From Gremmenia infestans (lineage: Eukaryota; Ascomycota; Leotiomycetes; Helotiales; Hamatocanthoscyphaceae), in the NCBI GenBank assembly GCA_032629725.1, contig JAFEVB010000008.1:1302001-1366000 (forward strand): a stretch of 64,000 nucleotides of DNA. The letters run 5' to 3'. Below are positions 45,627 to 57,075 of this stretch, in pieces. Under the pieces are notes generated by a model that did no database searches, was not told the DNA's origin, and saw only the letters and a program-made list of their open reading frames with translations. The position numbers and the translations under genes are program-made. How positions within the stretch are numbered: position 1 is the first letter of the stretch; every line of letters starts with the position of its first letter.

Positions 45627-47766
45627 ATGCTTGTTCCATGGCTTTGGACACCCCGCCTGTGGCGCCGCTTGGGAGTGACATCTCGGTGCACGCCGACAAC
45701 TACCTCTTTGATCCACCAGATCAGGAGGCAATTGTTATCGACACGTAACCAGGAGCCAGAAGAAACTTTGAGCATCACTTGTGGCTCAGCTGGATCCATC
45801 ACCATCGAGTAAGTTCAATTGTTTCTTCTCAAAGCTTTCCTCTATCAATCAGACAAATCACGTGAAAGTTCCCTTTTGCTGCGTCAATTGGAATAGTCAC
45901 CGTCCCAGTAGAAGCCTTTTGCAAGATGGAGGAGGTTTTAGAAAGGGGTATAGGCTATCCACTTTCTGTTTGGGTCATGTTAGTAGCCGTGTGCCTGAGC
46001 CAATCTTGGTTATTGCTTGCTCGAGATGGAGGATTTGCGCATCTTGTGCTCCCATTATCTTGATAGTACTGCATCATGTACACCGTTTATCTACAAAGAG
46101 GAGATATCCAAGGGCTTTTGCAAAGCTAAAGCAAGCGTTGCAATCTTATTACCTCTTGAGCGGAGGATATGGATGTAGTAGAAACCTGAATTCGTGGTCT
46201 ACTCAAAACATTGACTTATCGACTGTATATGGATCGTGCTATTCATGCTCTGCTGCAATTGATATGGTCCCGCGATATGCCACTCCCAGCGGTCGCCGCT
46301 CTAAAGCTGTGACTACTTCATGTATTATCTTATGCTGAGCCAGGATCTTTAAGATAGATTCTTTTTAATCCTCGCAACCGCTCTTATATCAATAGGCTTT
46401 ACGACTGTCTTCCTGTCACCTCAGAATATACAAGAAACAGCACTCATGCTAACACTTCACCAGCCTATATAACTCTCGACTCCTGAGGAATCCAGCAGCT
46501 CCTCTGTTGATATATCTCCCACCTACAGGCTCTAGCCTACGACACAACCACCCTTCCATTCCCTCACATCTCATCAACTCAAACGCGTTAGCAAGAATAA
46601 ACTATCGCTGGAACCATGTCCCTCCATCACCACACTCTTCCTCTCTAACATCACCCTCACCGTCACCACTACCACTCTCCTCGCACCCTTCCTACGCCAA
46701 CCACCCATTCCCCACCCCCCTACACGACACTCTACATGCCTATACCTTCCTCACCACCTCCTACCTCCCATCATTCTCTCCTCCCGCCAAAAACACCCCC
46801 TCTTCACCAACCTCAAAATTCTCTCCCAAATCAGCATACTACACCTCTCCCCCCAACAAACTCATCCAGCGCCCCCTCCTGCTCTATGGCTCCTATCTAG
46901 GCGGCACACTAGCCACCACCCTCGCCCTCACCGAGTCCTTTAGCACCAAGCAAACCCCTCTCCGAATAGCAGGCCTAATCACCAAAAACGCCATCTTCGA
47001 TTGGTCCGGAATCGGAACCTCTCTACCTCCCTCAACCCCTTCTCCAAACTCAGAAGAAGGAAGTCAAGAAGCAGAAGCAGAAAACCACTGGCACGAAACC
47101 ACCCTACACATCTTGAAAGAAAAACTGTTCGCAAACCCCGCAAGTACATTCGACGCCTTCGTCTCACCCGTCCTATTCTTCCGAACCGCAGGTCTCAACG
47201 TCCCGAAATTCTGGCCCGGCACAGAACCAGAACCGGGTCCAGAATCAGAATCACAATTTCCGTCTCCTCCTCCATCATTATCTCAAGACCCATCATCATC
47301 ATCATCTCCTGAACACGAGCCTGCACCCGGATCCGGAAAACGCACCACAGACCACGAACTCGAAGTCCAGCGGAAATCCCACCTGAAATTCCCTACCCGC
47401 GACAGCGGACTGAAAATTCCCAGGGCCTTATTCATCGCCTCTTCTCCTTCCTCCTCCTTCCCCTCTTCACCTGATCTCCCCAAGCCGAAAGCAAAAAGTC
47501 ACGCAGATGTAAAGGGAAAGGGGAAGCGGAAGAAGAGTAAAGAGGACAATGAAGAGGTAACGCCTATAGTGCAAGCAGAGGAGATGGCGGCGTTGATGAG
47601 GAGGAGTGTGTTATTACACGAGTATAAAGATCGCAGGGTATGGGACGAGGATCTGGATGCTGAGAGTGCGGCTGAGGAGAGGGTTTGGGTTAGGAGTGTA
47701 GGTGATGAGGAAGGGGAAGAGGAAGGGGAGATGGTGAAGGAGTGGATTGAGGATGTTTTAGAGTAA
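45627..47766 (+). CDS. Alpha/beta-hydrolase-like protein with long intron
   Basis: Two exons, 45627-45808 and 46464-47766, encode 494 aa. The intron is 655 nt with a GTAAGT donor and a perfect GCTAAC branch 11 nt before CACCAG. Splicing gives GSITIDLYNSRLL then NPAAPLLIYLPPTGSS, the first strand of a hydrolase fold. LARINYRW and PLLLYGSYLGGTLATTLAL (the nucleophile-elbow region) follow, then IAGLITKNAIFDW. Here the elbow reads G-S-Y-L-G, so the residue that is normally the catalytic Ser of G-x-S-x-G is Tyr; catalysis is doubtful. Pro/Ser-rich inserts interrupt the fold, and the C-terminus is acidic (GDEEGEEEGEMV). The first exon's start is uncertain: upstream ATGs are possible. The family is one of uncharacterised fungal proteins. 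Confidence 0.6.
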
Positions 47767-48131
47767 TATAATGAAGCTTGTGATACAAGTATCACTGCAT
47801 GGATGTATTAGTGTAAGATTGCGCTATGATTGATAGAACCCCCAACTTTTTCTAATTCGGTGTCCGTGCTATTATCTATCGTATAACCTGGGTCAACTTC
47901 TGCTGGGCAAAAGGAAACAACAAGGAACGTGTGCAGAATTTGCCTCTTGTCTCGAGCAATCCAGAGCACCTGTGCTAGCGCCGTGTTGTAAAGCCCATGT
48001 CCCGAAAACACCATACCTAGGCGGCGCGGCCCAAAGTCGAAACCCAAACTATCAGCCCGCCACACCTAGACGCCCAAACCATCCCGAAATATCCACACCC
48101 CTAGGATCAACGAGCCACTGATCATCATCTC
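47767..48131. other. Intergenic between convergent genes
   Basis: 365 bases of 3' regions, with nothing notable. Confidence 0.5.
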
Positions 48132-49695
48132 TCACCACACAAGCCCATCGATCTTATAATGTTTCGCCACCCAAGCCGTAACGACTTTGATATGGACATT
48201 AGGCTTTGGTATCCCCGCCGGTCCATTATAAATCCGCCAACCCTCAGCGAAAAGCTTCTCGATCTTTCTAAGAATGGATGCCTTGCCCTTAGAGTAGATT
48301 TCGTCCTCTCTGCTATCACCAACGAGCACATCCAGAGACTTCAATCCAGTGAACCCCACAACTGCTTTGACGAAATCGATCTTGTTGCCTTTGATCCTGA
48401 GAACCATATATTAGTTTTTGGGGGGTTTAAGGAGGGGGGATGAATTACCAATCGCGTAAAGGGACACTGAGGACCCTAACACGCTTTCGATCATAATCTC
48501 TGAGTGCTCTACTCGAAGCGAGCAATTCGCTTGGCCCCCTATTGCATATAAAGAGCCGGCCATTCGGAAAATGAAAGTAACTTGACGGCTTAGATTCGAT
48601 GGTGCCGAAACAGAAGCTATACCGCCGCAAAGCTTGTTCTCGCAGATAACGGTTCACACAGAGGGCCTTTGGAAGAGGTGAGATACACTTGAATCTAGGA
48701 CGGCCGTTCTTGTGCTGAAGACCTATCGTGCACTGTTCTTCTTCTCTAGCAATATAAACCATCCAGATCTCGTCTTGTATTTCGTGGGGCAATTTTGAGA
48801 ACAAGTGGAACTGCGCGAGAGGCTCCAAGGTGTTCTTCTTGGTCTTCTTTGGTTCGGCGATGCAGAGAGCAGATAGTGGTATCTGACCCTTTTCGATGTA
48901 TGATCCATAGGATCTAAGATATTTGTGCAGGACGTCGGGAGAGAGATTTCGGGTTGCCCATCGCTTCAGTGTTATGGAATCCCAAGATTGGATATCAAAT
49001 GTGGTAGTTGGGCCTTCACAGACAACTGGAATGATATCTTTGCTGGAATTCTCGTTGTATTGTGACGTGGGTGGAGGAATGGCCTTGGTAATAGTGACAT
49101 TGGGATTCCTTTCTTTGAGTGGTCGGTTTTTCTTTTTCGGGTACTTCTTCTTGGCCCCCTTGTCCTTTTCAAGTTTCTTGAACTCCCTACGTGCCTGATA
49201 GTCGTGGACAAGAGGGCAGTGCTTGAACTTGCAATATCCACGAACGAAATGCCTGCAGATTTCATCTGGCAATTGAAGAATCGCCATTCTCTGAGTAAGT
49301 ACTTCGAGTTGTGCATTTAAGTGTGTGGCAATAGGCGTTTCTAGAGCCTGTGGGGTATCGACTGATTGAACGATATCAGTTGAGACTTTGATTTCATCTT
49401 TACCGGTCTCTTTGCTAGCTTTCGCGGTACCACTACTTAATTCCTTTGCTATTCGCGTATCTTCTTTCTTCTTCCTGATAGCTCCAGCTCGAAGACGAGA
49501 GTCATGGACATATTGGCAGACACCGCCTTTCTTCGACCGGGCGCACGCACGACCGGTGTTGAACTGGTGACAGCCATCCACTAAGACCGTGCTTTTTGTT
49601 CGAGGTCGCCTACAAGTGTGAGCCTTGGAGCTGTAGAAACGACATGGTGTGTGAACTTACTTCGCGTGACCGCCTGACTGAGGATTCAATGACAT
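48132..49695 (-). CDS. CCCH zinc-finger protein with 2EXR domain
   Basis: Three exons: 49695-49661, 49609-48449 and 48396-48132, giving 486 aa. The 51- and 52-nt introns have GTAAGT/TGTAG and GTAATT/CTCAG signals. The N-terminus is basic (KRPRTKS). The first CCCH-type finger is CHQF...ACARSKKGGVCQYVH and the second CRHFVRGYCKFKHCPLVH, both likely RNA-binding. A Lys-rich stretch (KKYPKKKNRPLKE) could serve as nuclear signal. From about residue 275 a 2EXR-type domain starts (FHLFSKLPHEIQDEIW) and continues to the end, with RPRFKCISPLPKALCVNRYLR and SYFHFPNGRLFICN. 2EXR proteins are greatly expanded in Leotiomycetes and Dothideomycetes with unknown function. The combination with CCCH fingers suggests RNA metabolism, but this is inference. 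Confidence 0.8.
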
Positions 49696-50357
49696 AGTGA
49701 CTGGAAGTAAAGCTTTGCGAGACGGTGAAAATTCTCAGTGAAGTTGGCTGTATGCCGTTACTGCAGAATGATCATCCACTAGCAAATTGACATCCAATAT
49801 AAGTGTATTGAAGAAGTGAGAAGCCGTTAGCTTTGTGGAGTCGGTTGAAGTAAAGGTTTTGAGGAAGGAAGGGAACGGAAGGCATGGACAAGTGTTAGAG
49901 GTCGGATCAAAAGGGGTTAAAAAGTGATGACTAGGTATACACTAGCTAGTTATTGAGACAATACTAAGGTAGGTAGGTATTGAATAGGTGACAACTAGGA
50001 AATGATCGGTCAGTGAATCGTAGCAATAAAATTGAGCAAAAACTGGTAGCCAGTTCGCAAGTTTGGATGCTACCTCGTCATATGTTGTGATTTAAATCCC
50101 CAAGTAGACGGCACGCTGAAATTAGGAAGTGGCGAGAGGCAAGAGCCCAGTGACATTTTCTCACTACCTAAGATAGTTCACTAGGTAGTTCTTACCTACA
50201 ACACATAGAAGACACTCAAGAGGCGGATCTAGAATTAGCAATCCCAAATCTTACCAAGCACACTCGTCTCATCATCGACAGAAGATGGGCTCAGGGGAAG
50301 ATTCTATTTGGTGATATCCCTGGTCTAAGGCAACAAAACCTATGGTACATTCGCTTT
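49696..50357. other. Intergenic, CCCH/2EXR gene to cct5
   Basis: 662 bases with GGTAGGTAGGTAT and CTAGGTAG-type motifs (49960-49980, 50190). No gene seen; it holds the CCCH gene promoter and the cct5 3' end. Confidence 0.5.
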
Positions 50358-52144
50358 TTAGAATTCATTTTCTTCACCCCCCGATATAATCACATTGTTG
50401 ACCTTCAATACCATCCGACAGAGTTGAGTCGCCAGCATCAGCTGTTGTCTCTTTCCAATCAAGGGATCAATGACAAAGCTATCCCTCATATCGTTGCTTC
50501 CAGTCTGCATGCAGTCAACTCCTAATCTCGTATTTTTCTCGGTAACTTGACGACTCTTGATGCTGGCGAGACTTTCGATTGGTGACAGTCCTGAGTTCTC
50601 GGCCAAGGCCATTGGGATTGCATCGAGGGCATCGGCGAAAGCACGCATAGCATATTGCTCAAGGCCAGGTGACTTGACTGCAGCGTCTTCGACTGCGAGG
50701 GAACAGGCAATTTCTGCGGCACCACCACCATACACAACGCGGTTGTCTCGGACAAGATTTCGAACGACGCAAAGAGCATCGTGAAGAGAGCGTTTGGCTT
50801 CATCTATGATCTGTAACCATATGTTAGCTTAGAAACTAGACCTTTGCTGAGATTAGAGCTTACCATCTTATTGCTTCCTCTGACAAAGACTGTGACAGCC
50901 CTGGTGTTTGCGCACTCCTCGATTACCAACATCTTCTCCCTTGTGGTTCCAAAACTCATCTCTTTAACAATTCCTGCCTTACCAAGCTTTGATGCTGAAA
51001 GATCTTCGAATCTTGGTACGATTCGTCCATTCGTAGCAATAGCAATCAATTCGATTTCGGGTCCTCCTACCCATCTGACTGCTGGAAGCTTGTTTTGGAG
51101 CAGAAGATGGTTTGCCTCATCGTCGAAACCCCATTGGCAAATAACAAGATTCGCACCGGTGTCCTTGATCTGCTTGATCATCTCCTCAAACTTCTCCCTC
51201 TCGTAGGTCTGGAGCTTCTTGAACTCCTCCACACTTGTAATATCGAGCTTGTGCTTGGTCTTTGGCTTCGGTGGCTCAAAGGCACAAGTTAGGATGGCGA
51301 TCTTAGCGTCTCGAACTTCATCTGGCATTTGGGGGTGGGAAAAGTCTTTGTCAACAATAACACCCTGCACCAGCAACGAATCCTCGAGTGAGCCTCCAAC
51401 CTTTCCATCAACCTTGATCAAATCAAAATCAACATCCTTGCGGTCGAGATCAGCAACAGAGAGAATGGCATCCACCGCAATGTTGGCGAACTGATCATGA
51501 GCCTTGGAAACGATCTTGCTGCCCAGACTGGTTCTTGCCACCTTGACCAAATTCTCTTTGTGCGTCTTCGTGAACTCGATGGTATCTGCGATCTTGTCCA
51601 GTTCAGAGACAGCAATGTCACAAGCTTGATCGTAACCATCTGCTATCCGGATAGGGTGGATTCCCTTATCGATGAGCTCTGCCGCCTGCTCTAATAACGC
51701 TCCAGCCAAAACTACCACGCCTGTTGTGCCGTCTCCTATTTCGTCGTCCTGTGATTTTGAGAGTTCGACTAGAAGCTTCGCTACATGATTCTGGATCTCC
51801 ATTTGACTTAAAATAGTAGCTCCATCATTTGTAACCGTGATGTCTCCGTCAGGGGATATCAGGATTTTGTCGAGTCCTCGTGGGCCTAATGAGGATTTGA
51901 CGATGTTGGCAACCGTTCTCGCGGCGAGGATATGCGACTTGACAGCATCGTTGCCATGTTGTCTCTTCTTCTTGCCTTGGCTGGAGAATAGTCAGCAGGT
52001 GTTGTTTTGATACACTTGATAGTCCTTACTCTCGAACAACGATGAAAGGTCGTCCTTGCTCATCTTTCACGACCGAAGCTATATCAGAGCTTGTTAGTAC
52101 TCGGAGTATAAGTATTTTTGCACAAGAAACAAACCCTGGGACAT
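50358..52144 (-). CDS. Chaperonin CCT/TRiC epsilon subunit Cct5
   Basis: Subunit of the cytosolic group II chaperonin ring that folds actin, tubulin and WD40 proteins. Four exons: 52144-52135, 52078-52030, 51980-50864 and 50810-50358, giving 542 aa. The first exon holds only ATGTCCCAGG and splices to give MSQASVVKDEQGRPFIVVRDQGKK-like sequence of the CCT5 type. Its donor reads GTTTGT, which is unusual, so this intron (56 nt) is the least certain; the others (49 and 53 nt) are regular. ATPase motifs are intact: NDGATIL, and GDGTTGVVVLAGALLE with the catalytic Asp. The substrate-binding apical domain has GGSLEDSLLVQGVIVDK. The C-terminal domain has VVYGGGAAEIACSLAV and LAENSGLSPIESLASIKS. It ends in SGGEENEF. 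Complete. Confidence 0.95.
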
Positions 52145-52857
52145 ATCGATATCTACAAGGCATCTGGTTAGCTCGAGTACCTGTGGATATAAATTTTGTC
52201 AGGGTCCAACGTACTCATGGCCATCTTTCAGGATTAGTACGGTCTTTCGTAGACCGTGCAAACGTCCCTGCGGTCTTGAAAAGACAGATAAACAGGTTAT
52301 GTCGAGAAAAGGTTGCTATGACAGACGTTTGATATCATCAACGCGTGCAACTCCTCCAGGCGCGTTCAAAAAGCTCTTCGCTTCGAAATTCAACGAGGCG
52401 CCAAGGCTGCAGCTCTTTTGAGACTAGCTAAGTCCACTTGTCTGAATTAGGCAAAACTAGCCCCTTCAATATCAACAGCCTTCTTCTTCACTCTTCCACG
52501 CCCGATTTCAAAACCACAATCACTTAAGAGCATCATGGAAAGCCCCATAAGTCTGTCTCGCAATACTGTAAAATAGGTGGCGTCTTTGAATTCAGATAGA
52601 GGGAGAGAGCCTACCGGTACCTATCGTTTAAGCTTTAGCTCACACGTCCACCCGCAAGATTGAAAATTCTTTGTACTTTATTCAGCTTTAATCGCAGTAC
52701 TATTATAGGAGAGCTTGCTACATTCCTCATTCATGAGGATGGCCCAAATGGCCGTACTAGGTACCCCTTCAAAGCTGCTTGGGTTAAGGATGCACCATTT
52801 TTGCTCTATGTATCTAGCTTGAACGCCATCTGGATGCTCTATTTACCTTGAAGGTCT
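52145..52857. other. Intergenic, cct5 promoter side
   Basis: About 700 bases. The first 300 should be the cct5 promoter. No gene supported; short plus-strand frames at 52660-52850 lack recognisable features. Confidence 0.45.
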
Positions 52858-53190
52858 ATGGATTATAGGCGAGCAGGGCAAAAGGCAGTTCGTAAGCACA
52901 GCTACGTCTTTGATAGCTTAGTGACCTCCTTGGCCGAGGTTCGTTATCATTTTGAGGATCGATCCCCCATACACCTTGCTCTTCCATACGTCCAGTTTTC
53001 GAACGTTGCTTCCTCCGAGGCCCGAAGGCTCGCAGGCCGTACACTACATCATGCTCTTCAGCGTTATATGTTCTATGAAATGGAAGTATTTGAACACTTC
53101 CACTTGGGCACCCCTTTGGGCTTTCGTGGAACGCGAGATCGAACATCCTTGGTAGACTTTATCCACGTTAGTGAAGAAGAAGTATTCTAG
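52858..53190 (+). pseudogene. F-box-like gene fragment (plus strand)
   Basis: A 110-codon frame on the plus strand. Its central part (RRLAGRTLHHALQRYMFYEM) matches the F-box-like segment of the minus-strand gene at 53764-55627 (ARLAGRVLHNYLSPYLFKAV): 11 of 22 positions are the same over R-LAGR-LH--L--Y-F----F. Upstream residues (LPYVQFSNVASSE) align with LDHFTILASLLE after a gap of about seven residues. Nothing downstream continues the protein into a leucine-rich part, so this is best seen as a truncated, decayed paralogue. An intact short gene is possible but unsupported. Confidence 0.35.
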
Positions 53191-53763
53191 CTAGCTTTCT
53201 TTAGACACTAAGAGACGAAGAGTATGGAGTTGTGCTCTATACATGTGTAACGATAACAACCACTTTTATTCCGTGTTGCGGCTAATGATGCTATTTGTGG
53301 GAATGACCGTATCCATCCAAAGCTCAGGATTGTGATACTCTTTTTAGTAATAATATATCACGAAAATTCATGCATGGGGGGCACAAATTATCGGCTCGTC
53401 GACGCGGACACCCAATATCGTAAATGTTGTAAATCCAGATGCAGTTAGTCTATTGGCAAATAGGAACACTAATTCGAGGCAAAGTGTGAACGTGAATATT
53501 GCGGCTTCCAATGTGTAGCAATGGGGCGAAAACACCTGAGGGAAGAAGAGCCTCCAACCTTGGCTGCAAATATCATCATTGTACAAGGGGTCCCCAATGC
53601 CATGCTTCAGTTAATGATATTAGAACTTAGATGCCAATATGGCCATTGCATACACTATCCCCACAGTTCCTCGTCCCACTCTCTCCATGCCTCATTATCC
53701 CGCAGAAAAGGGTTGTCGCCATAACTATGCAAGATGTAGTCCATGAACCTAGTTGATCGTTGT
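53191..53763. other. Intergenic between F-box-like remnants
   Basis: 573 bases, AT-rich in parts, with no coding signal or recognisable repeat linking the two F-box-like remnants. Confidence 0.45.
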
Positions 53764-55627
53764 TCATAACTCATCACCATAAGAACCGAAGTGTCTACCA
53801 AATGCACTGATGCCGTGAAGGTCTAGGCGCCGAAGACGCATAGATCTCATATCCTCGACTAATTCAACCCATCCAAGCTCATTCGGATTGCCCCAGTCCG
53901 TCCCAATCAAATGTCTTAGTCCAAGATACTGAATAGGGGGATGTTTTCGTAGCAATGAAGATACGCTTGTGGGGGGCTTTCGAAAGTGGGCGAGTCGCAA
54001 TGTACGTAGACATGGTAGAATCAAAGGTGGACTTTCGAACAGTTCAGTATATCGTCTTGCAGGTCGACTTCCTCGGCGCACCAGTAATCAAGATTCGTGA
54101 GATCTAGTGACAGGGTGGTGAGGCTGGTAAGCGCTTGTAGTGCCTTTGGCAAATCGGCCCAATAAGACTCTAGTAGAGGAGAAGAAGGAGGCCTTGTTCT
54201 GTTGACGAATGAGTATAAAGCCAAATCCAGGCTGGTCAGGTTGCTAAAGATAGATTTGGTGATCAAAAGATCTTCCGGGCTCAGCTCGAACGCAGATGAG
54301 AGAACGACGGGTCCCCTTTCCATTCAATGCCATACATATGAAACACCACTCGCATTTCCAGGTCTCACATCGAGCCACCAGCTCCCTCTACCATGCCCGA
54401 TTGAAGTTATGTGCGAATTAGACCGGAAGATTGCGCGGAATAGGGCCTGCAGTTGAAAAAGTCGAACCCATTCATGATAACAGGAATTCGCCAGCTTGAA
54501 CTCTTCATGAAGGTCCTGATGGACCGACAGGAAAGTTTGAGAGAGATTGACAGTGCATATCTTGGGAAACATATCTAGCAGTCTAGACAAATGGCTCTCT
54601 AGATCCGCAATAATGGTAACCTGTTCTTCCACAGATTGGACATATTTCGCAAGAGCAACCCAATACAAAGGGCGTGGAGGAGGTAGTCTAGTGGTAATCC
54701 TCCTGTGACAATCCTCAAGGGCCTGAACTCTGGCGCAAAAATAAGTAAAAGCATGTGGCATCAAAGATCGGTAGTTATGATATCAGGAAGACCCAAAACA
54801 ACAAACATAAAGATGAAGTTGTGGCTAGCCCTGGGTTTTGATTGTAAGAAGGGATACAAGTGCGAATCCAATTTATAATATCTTTTTAGGAGCAGAATTA
54901 CCGATGCTTTAATTGACAAAGTCTCTGGATGATGCGGCCTCAACCAGAGAGATCGAATGCACCAGAAAGACAAGGCTTCTAAAATTACCTTACACTCAAT
55001 GTATATCAAAGGCTCGGATGACGGGCAGAGCATTCATTGTAGCTACCTATCAATCACTAGTAGTTTTCCTACTATTCAAGATAGTCCAACTTCATGGACT
55101 TCTAGCAGTTGAGACAGAAGAGGTGGAAATGTTTCCTTGTGAAGAGAATTGACTTGTGCCGATTCCGAATATGTGTTCGGCTCATCCCGTTTTCTTGGTA
55201 ATCTGTATAGACTCGTATCAAAACGCAACTCGCGGACATTGTGTGATAGGACTCCATCCTTTGAGATTTTATCGAAGACATCGAGAACTTTTATATGGGG
55301 GGCAAATCGGACGGCTTTGAATAGGTAAGGGCTCAGGTAGTTATGTAGCACTCGACCAGCAAGCCTTGCAGATTGTATATCTTGCGTCTCGAGGAGGCTG
55401 GCAAGAATTGTAAAATGATCCAAAGATAATTTTGTTAGAGGACATTTTCCATTGTGATTTGGATAGAAGCTCATTGGTCTCGGAAGCTCTTGTGCAATCA
55501 TCAGACGACAACGCCTTTGCGTATCTGGGTCTGCCTCCTTTGAAGATAGCTTTCGTCGATGGAGCCACCATATGAGATAATGGACTGACGATTCAGTGGG
55601 AGGGGGGGTTCCTCCCCGTCGCAACAT
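53764..55627 (-). pseudogene. Decayed F-box-like/leucine-rich protein gene
   Basis: Remnant of a fungal F-box-like protein, a class often serving as substrate adaptor of SCF ubiquitin ligases. The N-terminal frame (55627-55076) has the F-box-like helix set (KLSLDHFTILASLLETQDIQ, then SARLAGRVLHNYLSPYLFKA). Later frames carry the solenoid part: SIFSNLTSLDLALYSF, LTSLTTLSLDLTNLDYW and CLRTLRLAHF. Damage is visible. A TGA at 54324-54326 interrupts one frame between SYVWH and MERGPVVLS, and no splice pair of the right phase removes it. Between about 54040 and 54080 the frame shifts, so that TELFESPPLILPCLRTLR lies in a different frame from LDYWCAEEVDL. The 54765-55075 segment has no clean join. 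Unusual splicing could explain part of this, but two separate lesions favour a pseudogene. Confidence 0.5.
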
Positions 55628-56062
55628 GGGTACGCATTATTTATAGACATTCGAATGTGGTTGTAAATCCAATAACAATTAAGCATCACATCTCCAAATT
55701 CCATTTGAGAGTAGGTACTAAGTACCTAATGGTAATAGTACCTTAGGCCCGTCCCGTCGTTGGTAAAGTGTATCAGCAGTACCTAGTGTAGGTGTAGGTC
55801 CCTTCTAGTCACGTGCATCGCAAAGGCCCAGTTCTTTTGTGTCTGCCCGCCACCCGTTTCGCGAGGATCTTTCTCAAGTCGCGTCGAACATTGTTCTTGT
55901 TGAATCGCAACAACCTCATTTTTTTCCACTCGAGCAGACGACAAGGACAACTGTACTTGGCCCCTTTATAGAAACAACCGTCCATTCAATTTTCCGTCAA
56001 CTTCAACATTTCCTACCTCAATTCCATTGGCGCATATCGACACAACATTGACGCTCCTTACA
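55628..56062. promoter_or_regulatory. Promoter region of the HP1 gene
   Basis: 435 bases upstream of the HP1 start, divergent from the F-box-like remnant. CACGTG lies at 55810-55815. A CAAC/TTCAATT-rich leader runs from 55870 to the ATG. GTAGGTACTAAGTACCTA near 55713 is another of the recurring GGTACC-like motifs. Confidence 0.5.
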
Positions 56063-57075
56063 ATGCCTCCCCGTAAGTCGCAATCGCATGGCGCGAATAT
56101 TTGGTAGCTTAAGCTAATATCCTGCAGAGATCTCTGACGATGAGGCTTCAGATATCAGCGCGGCATCTCCTGTGTCCATAAAAGAAGAAAAGGTCACGAA
56201 GCCGAAGGGCAAAGCAACAGCAGCAGCACCCTCTCCCGAAGAAGAGGTCGAGAGCAACAATGCTGAAGCTGAAGAAGACGAAGACGACGACGAGGTTGGA
56301 GATGACGAGTTCGTTTCCTTTGGTCTAACATACCGCTTTTGCTGATCAATTGATCCGCAGATACGTCCTTGAGAAGATCGTGAGCCATCTCATTGATGAG
56401 GCATCTGGCGAGCTTCGCTTTGAGGTAAAATGGGAGGGCTACGAAAAGAAGTCGGATCGGACGTGGGAGCCAGAAGAGAATCTGTGTGCACACTTCCCCT
56501 CCAGATCATCTTGTTTAGCTAATGTGAAGTTTATAGGGAGACCGCTCCTGAGATCTTAAAATCATACCTCGAATCCATTGGCGGCAAGGAGAAGATTATG
56601 GCCGATTATCACGAGAAGAAGGAACAGAACACAGGAAAGGGAGGAAAGAAGCGCGCAAGGGTTAGCACAGACGCAGAAGCAAATGGCTCAGCACCAAAAC
56701 GCGGACGAAAGAGCAAGAACGGAATCCATCCCGGATCTACTACCCCTCCAGCGAGTTCACCAGAGTTCAAGCCACCGACGGGTAATTGGGAAGAGCAGAT
56801 TGTTGGAATTGATGCCTGCGAAGGTGGCGAGGGTGCAGTAGTTGTCTACTTGACTTGGAAGGGAGGACACAAGACCCAACACCCACTTTCCCAAGTTTAC
56901 AAGCGCTGCCCGCAACGAGTAAGAATTGAGCCCCTAATTCTGAAGTTCTATTTAGCTGACAGTAACAGATGCTCAAATTCTATGAAAGCCATTTGTCAGT
57001 GCCACTTTCCACCTGTTCAAGCTATGACTTGCTAACAAAAAACTCAGGGTTTTCAAGAAGAATGACGAGGCGTGA
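56063..57075 (+). CDS. Heterochromatin protein 1 (chromo plus chromoshadow domain)
   Basis: HP1/Swi6 homologue that binds H3K9-methylated nucleosomes and maintains heterochromatin; in fungi this also silences transposons and some metabolite clusters. Six exons: 56063-56072, 56128-56308, 56361-56483, 56537-56918, 56969-56994 and 57048-57075, giving 249 aa. Introns are 50-55 nt. An acidic N-terminus (EAEEDEDDDEVGDDE) leads to the chromodomain from residue 65 (YVLEKIVSHLID ... LRFEVKWEGYEKKSDRTWEP), which contains the aromatic cage residues Y, W and a later W. The basic hinge (GGKKRARVST, KRGRKSKNG) should bind nucleic acid. The chromoshadow domain occupies about residues 170-245 (WEEQIVGIDAC ... 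VVYLTWKGGHKTQHPL, MLKFYESHLVF). The last two coding exons are only 26 and 28 nt. Complete. Confidence 0.95.

Noticed and set aside
45781..46338. 185-codon frame inside the hydrolase gene intron
   Set aside because: Cys- and Ser-rich random-looking sequence with no recognised domain; reported only as an oddity of the long intron.
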